From positions 1-5,997 of the forward strand of contig JAACDT010000174.1 in assembly GCA_009936885.1 (NCBI GenBank): a stretch of 5,997 nt of DNA, written 5' to 3'. The notes beneath the pieces were generated by a model. The model was given only the letters and a program-made list of their open reading frames with translations, had not been told where the DNA came from and did no database searches. Shown one piece after another: positions 4,476 through 5,997 of the stretch (its first letter is position 1; the number at the start of each line of letters is the position of its first letter). This DNA is from Alphaproteobacteria bacterium. Lineage in GTDB: Bacteria; Pseudomonadota; Alphaproteobacteria; Puniceispirillales; Puniceispirillaceae. The position numbers were made by a program, and so were the translations under genes.

Positions 4476-5573
4476 ATGAAAAAATTTGGTTACCTAGTCC
4501 GTAGATGCTTGTTGGGAGCAGCGTTATGTGCCCTTACTGCCAGTGGTTTTGCGACATCAGCACTTGCTACAAAGTCAATAAATATGATTGCCATTGATGG
4601 TTATCCAGCGCGCGCAATGTGGGTGAAAGAATTCTCTGGCTTCTTTATTCCACGTGTAAATGAGGAGCTATCAAAGTCAGGGAACTATGTAATTAATTGG
4701 CAAGAAGCCTATGGCGGCCAGATTGTCAAGCCGCGCGGTGTGCTAGAAGGCATCAAGCTTGGTCTTGGCGATATTGGCATTGTGACAACTATCTTCCATA
4801 ATTCCAAGCTTCCAAGCCAAGGTATTTCAGCGGTTACGCCATTTATTTCAGCTGATGCGCGCATTGTTGCGAAAGCAGTTGATGAAATTGCCAAAGAATT
4901 TCCGCAAATGGCAAATGAGCTAAACGCTGAAAATCAGATTTATTTGGCAACAGGTGTTGCGCTTGATACCTATCAGTTGTTTTCAAAGGCACCAATTAAT
5001 TCGCTAGATGATTTGAAAGGTAAAAAGGTTGCCGGTGCTGGTTATAACCTGCGCTATCTTGAAGGTATCGAAGGCGCCGCCGGTGTGCGTGGCGGTCTGC
5101 CAAACTTCTATAACATGATCCAAACAGGTGTTGTTGATGCAGCGATGTTGTGGCCTGAAGCTGCGAAAACATTTAAAATTGCCGAGGTGGCTCCTTATAT
5201 GCTGAGCGTTGACCTTGGTGCTGTTAACACAAAGACAGTCACTGTTAACAAAGATGTGTGGAATAAGTTACCGCAAGAAGTCAAAGATGTCTTGCAAAAG
5301 GTTGCTGTTGAATATCGTGACCATGTGGCTGGTATCGCAATGGATAGAGCCGGCATTTCCCTAGAAGCTTATAAAGCTGGCGGTGGCACTGTTGTTACTA
5401 TTTCTAATGATGAACGTGCGGCATGGGCAAACTCAATGCCAAATATCGCCAAAGATTGGGCGCAAAAACTAGATAGCCAAGGTGCACCTGGTACAGCTAT
5501 GCTAAAGTCTTATATAGCAAAGCTAAAAGCGGCAGGTGAAACACCTGTGCGTGATTGGGCAGCTGAGTTTTAA
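4476..5573 (+). CDS. dctP: TRAP transporter periplasmic substrate-binding protein
   Basis: Extracytoplasmic solute receptor of a tripartite ATP-independent periplasmic (TRAP) transporter, handing an organic acid to the DctQ/DctM membrane pair. The ATG at 4476 is chosen over the upstream in-frame start because AAGGAGGAAG precedes it and it opens a classic Sec signal peptide: MKKFGYLVRR, a hydrophobic stretch, then ALA-TKS, cleavage near residue 31. The 365-residue precursor shows DctP family features: GVLEGIKLGLGDIGI (88-102), SLDDLKGKKVAGAG (176-189), NFYNMIQTGVVDAAMLWPEA (210-229), then LGAVNTKTVTVNKDVWNKLP (247-266). The site where many DctP proteins carry the carboxylate-binding arginine (LKGLKIR) reads GKKVAG, so it belongs to a subgroup without that residue, and the ligand should not be assumed to be a C4-dicarboxylate. 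dctQ follows. Confidence 0.92.
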   Translation: MKKFGYLVRRCLLGAALCALTASGFATSALATKSINMIAIDGYPARAMWVKEFSGFFIPRVNEELSKSGNYVINWQEAYGGQIVKPRGVLEGIKLGLGDIGIVTTIFHNSKLPSQGISAVTPFISADARIVAKAVDEIAKEFPQMANELNAENQIYLATGVALDTYQLFSKAPINSLDDLKGKKVAGAGYNLRYLEGIEGAAGVRGGLPNFYNMIQTGVVDAAMLWPEAAKTFKIAEVAPYMLSVDLGAVNTKTVTVNKDVWNKLPQEVKDVLQKVAVEYRDHVAGIAMDRAGISLEAYKAGGGTVVTISNDERAAWANSMPNIAKDWAQKLDSQGAPGTAMLKSYIAKLKAAGETPVRDWAAEF

Positions 5574-5605
5574 GAACTTTATGTAAGGCGGGGAGTTGAT
5601 TAATC

Positions 5606-5997
5606 ATGATACAATTGCTTCGCCTCATCTATGCCCCTTTTGTCACCTTGGCAATGATTGCCAACACAATGGGGGCGTTTGTTATCTTTTTGCTTGTGGC
5701 GACATTGAATATCGATGTTGTCGCCAGAGGCATCTTTCACGCACCTCTAAAAGGTGTTGTTGAAGTTGTTATATTTTCTTTAATTCTTATCGTGTTTCTA
5801 CAATTGCCTGATGTGTTGCGCCATAACCGGCTAACCAGATCTGATGGCTTTTTAACCTTTGGTGAAAAGGCATTTCCGCGCTTTACCAATATTATTTCAC
5901 GCGGCATTGATTTAGTAGGCTGTATTTTTATGGCGCTAATCGCTTGGACAATTTGGCCTGAGTTTCTAGAATCACTAGAGACATGCCATTTCATTAC
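5606..5997 (+). CDS. dctQ: TRAP transporter small permease subunit, 3'-truncated by window end
   Basis: The ATG at 5606, preceded by GGGGAG (5591-5595), opens a frame with no stop to the end of the window (130 codons). It encodes a membrane protein of the DctQ type, the small four-helix subunit that pairs with the large DctM permease. Hydrophobic segments run at about residues 12-33 (FVTLAMIANTMGAFVIFLLV), 53-69 (VVEVVIFSLILIVFLQL) and about 100-119 (DLVGCIFMALIAW). The first and second are joined by NIDVVARGIFHAPLKGVVE, the conserved region after helix 1 in DctQ proteins. It starts 32 bp after dctP, in the same operon; dctM should follow beyond the window. Confidence 0.88.
   Translation, partial: MIQLLRLIYAPFVTLAMIANTMGAFVIFLLVATLNIDVVARGIFHAPLKGVVEVVIFSLILIVFLQLPDVLRHNRLTRSDGFLTFGEKAFPRFTNIISRGIDLVGCIFMALIAWTIWPEFLESLETCHFI

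Noticed and set aside
5737..5994. Minus-strand open frame antisense to dctQ
   Set aside because: The plus strand encodes a convincing DctQ with membrane helices; the antisense frame has no recognisable features.
1..5997. CRISPR array, transposase-type insertion sequence or integron
   Set aside because: No short regularly spaced repeats, no DDE transposase, and the integrases lack the integron-specific insert; the flanking repeats are not attC-like in layout.

Overview
The window looks like the edge of a small mobile or relic island next to a catabolic and transport locus in a moderately AT-rich marine-type alphaproteobacterium. This placement is inferred from the tRNA-Val(GAC) sequence, the style of the TRAP transporter and RutE-type genes, and the integrase subfamily; there is no rRNA or other marker to fix the taxon.

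Island, about 1-2700: A tRNA-Val(GAC) at 16-90 has an abnormal 3' acceptor strand. It is followed in the same direction by a nearly complete tyrosine-recombinase integrase (int A, 169-1125). The end of int A runs straight into the out-of-frame last codons of a second integrase (int B tail, about 1100-1177). A crotonase-fold gene (1364-2164) sits alone as cargo. After it comes a third, 5'-truncated integrase (int C, about 2206-2490). The int B and int C ends and the DNA just downstream of each form a direct repeat (1115-1269 and 2428-2581) with a 1,313-bp offset that brackets the crotonase. The best conserved part of the repeat lies after the integrase stop codons. It holds a hairpin and the start of a possible cysteine-rich micro-ORF.

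Junction, about 2687-2824: On the minus strand, a 45-residue reading frame that starts like a normal translationally coupled gene runs out at the island edge. This suggests the island replaced the rest of a chromosomal gene.

Catabolic locus, about 2687-5997: A YciI-like gene points left (minus strand). Diverging from it is a rightward run of genes: a RutE-like nitroreductase, a short OsmC-like protein that seems to lack its centre, a TRAP periplasmic binding protein (DctP) with a clear signal peptide, and the start of the small TRAP membrane subunit (DctQ), cut by the window end. The divergent intergenic region carries a 14-bp perfect inverted repeat resembling GntR-family operator sites. The likely logic is regulated uptake of an organic acid (substrate unknown) together with redox and YciI-type enzymes acting on it or its products. 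The substrate cannot be named from this window.
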